DNA of 64,000 bases from Aplectana chamaeleonis (taxonomy: Eukaryota; Nematoda; Chromadorea; Rhabditida; Cosmocercidae). The notes below the pieces were generated by a model. That model ran no database searches. It saw only the letters and a list, made by a program, of their open reading frames with translations, and was not told the DNA's origin. Both the position numbers and the translations under genes were made by a program. How positions within the stretch are numbered: position 1 is the stretch's first letter; the number at the start of each line of letters is the position of its first letter. Shown here one piece after another: positions 59,701 through 64,000 of this stretch. The DNA lies in contig JAPDOI010000290.1 in the NCBI GenBank assembly GCA_029168955.1, positions 854,535 through 918,534 on the forward strand, given 5' to 3'.

Positions 59701-62700
59701 GAACGGATTTATTCGAAATTCGTTCGTTCGGAATGAAAAATGAACGAATTTATCCGAAATTCGTTCGTTCGGAATGAAAAATGAACGAATTTACTCGAAA
59801 TTCGTTCGTTCGAAATGAAAAATGAACGGATTTATTCGAAATTCGTTCGTTCGAAATGAAAAATGAACGAATTTACTCGAAATTCGTTCGTTCGAAATGA
59901 AAAATGAACGAATTTATTCGAAATTCGTTCGTTCGAAATGAAAAATGAACGAATTTACTCGAAATTCGTTCGTTCGAAATGAAAAATGAACGAATTTATT
60001 CGAAATTCGTTCGTTCGAAATGAAAAATGAACGAATTTATTCGAAATTCGTTCGTTCGAAATGAAAAATGAACGAATTTATTCGAAATTCGTTCGTTCGA
60101 AATGAAAAATGAACGAATTTATTCGAAATTCGTTCTTTCGAAATGAAAAATGAACGAGTTTATTCGAAATTCGTTCGTTCGAAATGAAAAATGAACGAAT
60201 TTATTCGAAATTCGTTCGTTCGAAATGAAAAATGAACGAATTTACTCGAAATTCGTTCGTTCGAAATGAAAAAAGAACGAATTTACTCGAAATTCGTTCG
60301 TTCGAAATGAAAAATGAACGGATTTATTCGAAATTCGTTCGTTCGAAATGAAAAATGAACGAATTTACTCGAAATTCGTTCGTTCGAAATGAAAAATGAA
60401 CGGATTTATTCGAAATTCGTTCGTTCGAAATGAAAAATGAACGAATTTACTCGAAATTCGTTCGTTCGAAATGAAAAATGAACGAATTTACTCGAAATTC
60501 GTTCGTTCGAAATGAAAAATGAACGAATTTACTCGAAATTCGTTCGTTCGAAATGAAAAATGAACGAATTCATTCGAAATTCGTTCGTTCGAAATGAAAA
60601 ATGAACGAATTTACTCGAAATTCGTTCGTTCGAAATGAAAAATGAACGAATTTACTCGAAATTCGTTCGTTCGAAATGAAAAATGAACGGATTTATTCGA
60701 AATTCGTTCGTTCGAAATGAAAAATGAACGAATTTACTCGAAATTCGTTCGTTCGAAATGAAAAATGAACGAATTCATTCGAAATTCGTTCGTTCGAAAT
60801 GAAAAATGAACGGATTTATTCGAAATTCGTTCGTTCGAAATGAAAAATGGACGAATTTATTCGAAATTCGTTGGTTCGAAATAAAAAATGAACGAATTTA
60901 TTCGAAATTCGTTCGTTCGGAATGAAAAATGAACGGATTTATTCGAAATTCGTTCGTTCGAAATGAAAAATGAACGAATTTATTCGAAATTCGTTCGTTC
61001 GAAATGAAAAATGAACGAATTTACTCGAAATTCGTTCGTTCGAAATGAAAAATGAACGGATTTATTCGAAATTCGTTCGTTCGAAATGAAAAATGAACGA
61101 ATTTACTCGAAATTCGTTCGTTCGAAATGAAAAATGAACGAATTTAATCGAAATTCGTTCGTTCGAGGAAATGAAAAATGAACGAATTTACTCGAAATTC
61201 GTTCGTTCGAAATGAAAAATGAACGAATTTACTCGAAATTCGTTCGTTCGAAATGAAAAATGAACGAATTTACTCGAAATTCGTTCGTTCGAAATGAAAA
61301 ATGAACGAATTTACTCGAAATTCGTTCGTTCGAATTGAAAAATGAACGGATTTATTCGAAATTCGTTCGTTCGAAATGAAAAATGAACGAATTTACTCGA
61401 AATTCGTTCGTTCGAAATGAAAAATGAACGAATTCATTCGAAATTCGTTCGTTCGAAATGAAAAATGAACGAATTTACTCGAAATTCGTTCGTTCGAAAT
61501 GAAAAATGAACGAATTCATTCGAAATTCGTTCGTTCGAAATGAAAAATGAACGGATTTATTCGAAATTCGTTCGTTCGAAATGAAAAATGAACGAATTTA
61601 CTCGAAATTCGTTCGTTCGAAATGAAAAATGAACGAATTTACTCGAAATTCGTTCGTTCGAAATGAAAAATGAACGAATTTATTCGAAATTCGTTCGTTC
61701 GAAATGAAAAATGAACGAATTTATTCGAAATTCGTTCGTTCGAAATGAAAAATGAACGAATTTACTCGAAATTCGTTCGTTCGAAATGAAAAATGAACGA
61801 ATTTATTCGAAATTCGTTCGTTCGGAATGAAAAATGAACGAATTTATTCGAAATTCGTTGGTTCGAAATAAAAAATGAACGAATTTATGCGAAATTCGTT
61901 CGTTCGGAATGAAAAATGAACGGATTTATTCGAAATTCGTTCGTTCGGAATGAAAAATGAACGAATTTATCCGAAATTCGTTCGTTCGGAATGAAAAATG
62001 AACGGATTTATTCGAAATTCGTTCGTTCGGAATGAAAAATGAACGGATTTATTCGAAATTCGTTCGTTCGAAATGAAAAATGAACGAATTTATTCGAAAT
62101 TCGTTCGTTCGAAATGAAAAATGAACGAATTTACTCGAAATTCGTTCGTTCGAAATGAAAAATGAACGAATTTACTCGAAATTCGTTCGTTCGAAATGAA
62201 AAATGAACGAATTTACTCGAAATTCGTTCGTTCGAAATGAAAAATGAACGAATTTATTCGAAATTCGTTCGTTCGAAATGAAAAATGAACGAATTTATTC
62301 GAAATTCGTTCGTTCGAAATGAAAAATGAACGAATTTACTCGAAATTCGTTCGTTCGAAATGAAAAATGAACGAATTTACTCGAAATTCGTTCGTTCGAA
62401 ATGAAAAATGAACGAATTTATTCGAAATTCGTTGTTTCGAAATGAAAAATGAACGAGTTTATTCGAAATTCGTTCGTTCGAAATGAAAAATGAACGAATT
62501 TATTCGAAATTCGTTCGTTCGAAATGAAAAATGAACGAATTTATTCGAAATTCGTTCGTTCGAAATGAAAAATGAACGAATTTACTCGAAATTCGTTCGT
62601 TCGAAATGAAAAATGAACGGATTTATTCGAAATTCGTTCGTTCGAAATGAAAAATGAACGAATTTACTCGAAATTCGTTCGTTCGAAATGAAAAATGAAC

Positions 62701-64000
62701 GAATTCATTCGAAATTCGTTCGTTCGAAATGAAAAATGAACGGATTTATTCGAAATTCGTTCGTTCGAAATGAAAAATGAACGAATTTACTCGAAATTCG
62801 TTCGTTCGAAATGAAAAATGAACGAATTTACTCGAAATTCGTTCGTTCGAAATGAAAAATGAACGAATTTACTCGAAATTCGTTCGTTCGAAATGAAAAA
62901 TGAACGAGTTTATTCGAAATTCGTTCTTTCGAAATGAAAATGAACGAATTTATTCGAAATTCGTTCGTTCGAAATGAAAAATGAACGAATTTACTCGAAA
63001 TTCGTTCGTTCGAAATGAAAAATGAACGAATTTACTCGAAATTCGTTCGTTCGAAATGAAAAATGAACGAATTTACTCGAAATTCGTTCGTTCGAAATGA
63101 AAAATGAACGAATTTATTCGAAATTCGTTCGTTCGAAATGAAAAATGAACGAATTTACTCGAAATTCGTTCGTTCGAAATGAAAAATGAACGAATTTACT
63201 CGAAATTCGTTCGTTCGAAATGAAAAATGAACGAATTTACTCGAAATTCGTTCGTTCGAAATGAAAAATGAACGAGTTTATTCGAAATTCGTTCGTTCGA
63301 AATGAAAAATGAACGAATTTTTCCGAAATTCGTTCGTTCGAAATGAAAAATGAACGAATTTACTCGAAATTCGTTCGTTCGAAATGAAAAATGAACGAGT
63401 TTATTCGAAATTCGTTCGTTCGAAATGAAAAATGAACGAATTCATTCGAAATTCGTTCGTTCGAAATGAAAAATGAACGGATTTATTCGAAATTCGTTCG
63501 TTCGAAATGAAAAATGAACGAATTTACTCGAAATTCGTTCGTTCGAAATGAAAAATGAACGAATTTACTCGAAATTCGTTCGTTCGAAATGAAAAATGAA
63601 CGGATTTATTCGAAATTCGTTCGTTCGAAATGAAAAATGAACGAATTTACTCGAAATTCGTTCGTTCGAAATGAAAAATGAACGAATTTACTCGAAATTC
63701 GTTCGTTCGAAATGAAAAATGAACGAATTTACTCGAAATTCGTTCGTTCGAAATGAAAAATGAACGAATTCATTCGAAATTCGTTCGTTCGAAATAAAAA
63801 TGGACGAATTTAATCGAAATTCGTTCGTTCGGAATGAAAAATGAACGGATTTATTCGAAATTCGTTCGTTCGAAATGAAAAATGAACGGATTTATTCGAA
63901 ATTCGTTCGTTCGGAATGAAAAATGAACGAATTTAATCGAAATTCGTTCGTTCGGAATGAAAAATGAACGAATTCATTCGAAATTCGTTCGTTCGAATTG
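44716..64000 (-). repeat. 41-bp satellite array, right (reverse orientation)
   Basis: The same 41-bp satellite as 1-32981, reverse-complemented: units read GAAATTCGTTCGTTCGAAATG then AAAAATGAACGAATTTACTC on the plus strand. There are about 470 units, running off the right edge. Indels are rare. Frequent variants are GAACGGATTTATTCG, GAACGAATCTACTCG, CGAATTGAAAAATG, CGGAATGAAAAATG, GAATTCATTCG and GGTTCGAAATAAAAAATG. GAACGGATTT changes one base of the 10-bp stem. Variant-rich clusters recur at intervals of roughly one to a few kilobases (for example around 52000, 53650, 54800, 55400, 57400, 59650, 61900), suggesting kilobase-scale higher-order amplification. There is no gene. Confidence 0.98.
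51990..55640 (-). repeat. Variant-rich stretch of the right satellite array
   Basis: Units with CGGAATGAAAAATG, with GGTTCGAAATAAAAAATG and with TTTATCCGAAATTCG are concentrated here in sub-blocks (about 51990-52400, 53610-54180, 54520-55100, 55250-55640) separated by standard units. One unit at 52011-52036 has lost four bases (GTTCGGAATG for GTTCGTTCGGAATG). Confidence 0.7.

Noticed and set aside
1..64000. CENP-B box in the satellite
   Set aside because: The TTCG core occurs but the required CGGG half at fixed spacing does not.
1..64000. Telomeric tracts (TTAGGC or TTAGGG)
   Set aside because: No tandem run of either motif was seen, so the switch in satellite orientation is not an obvious telomere fusion.

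Overview
This is a eukaryotic, non-coding, repeat-dominated window. There is no sign of bacterial, phage or plasmid organisation: no operons, no ribosome-binding sites and no long non-repetitive reading frame. The base composition, one short GT...AG intron whose acceptor follows a T-run, an inverted-repeat MITE and long minisatellites fit an invertebrate, and nematode-like is my best guess. That guess is weak, because I recognise no gene that fixes the species.

Layout. (1) 1-32981: about 800 head-to-tail copies of a 41-bp satellite; each unit carries a perfect 10-bp inverted repeat around a 5-base loop. (2) 32982-34228: about 19 copies of a 65-bp repeat containing a 12-bp palindrome. (3) 34229-35062: single-copy sequence with a GC-rich hairpin and a small two-exon gene-like fragment. 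(4) 35063-38192: a large imperfect palindrome (two arms of about 1.33 kb, 476-bp spacer). Each arm holds the same 203-205-bp MITE, flanked by 10-bp direct repeats and splitting an exon-like reading frame, plus two tRNA-like modules with A and B boxes. (5) 38193-38904: a short hairpin, a CCGCCT microsatellite and a TATA-like box. (6) 38905-42810: about 186 copies of a 21-bp minisatellite whose length keeps frames open on both strands as 7-residue repeats. (7) 42811-44721: single-copy sequence with several inverted repeats, ending in a foldback structure with arms of about 240 bp. (8) 44716-64000: about 470 copies of the same 41-bp satellite in the opposite orientation.

The main theme is inverted symmetry at nested scales: within each 41-bp monomer, in short hairpins, in the 240-bp and 1.33-kb foldbacks, and in the two satellite arrays that face each other across the 11.7-kb core. 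The two arrays are not mirror copies, because the unit variants that dominate the right array are almost absent from the left. The inversion therefore looks old or independently expanded, not a simple assembly fold-back. I find no convincing intact protein-coding gene. The few gene-like pieces are fragments or unsupported frames and are scored low.
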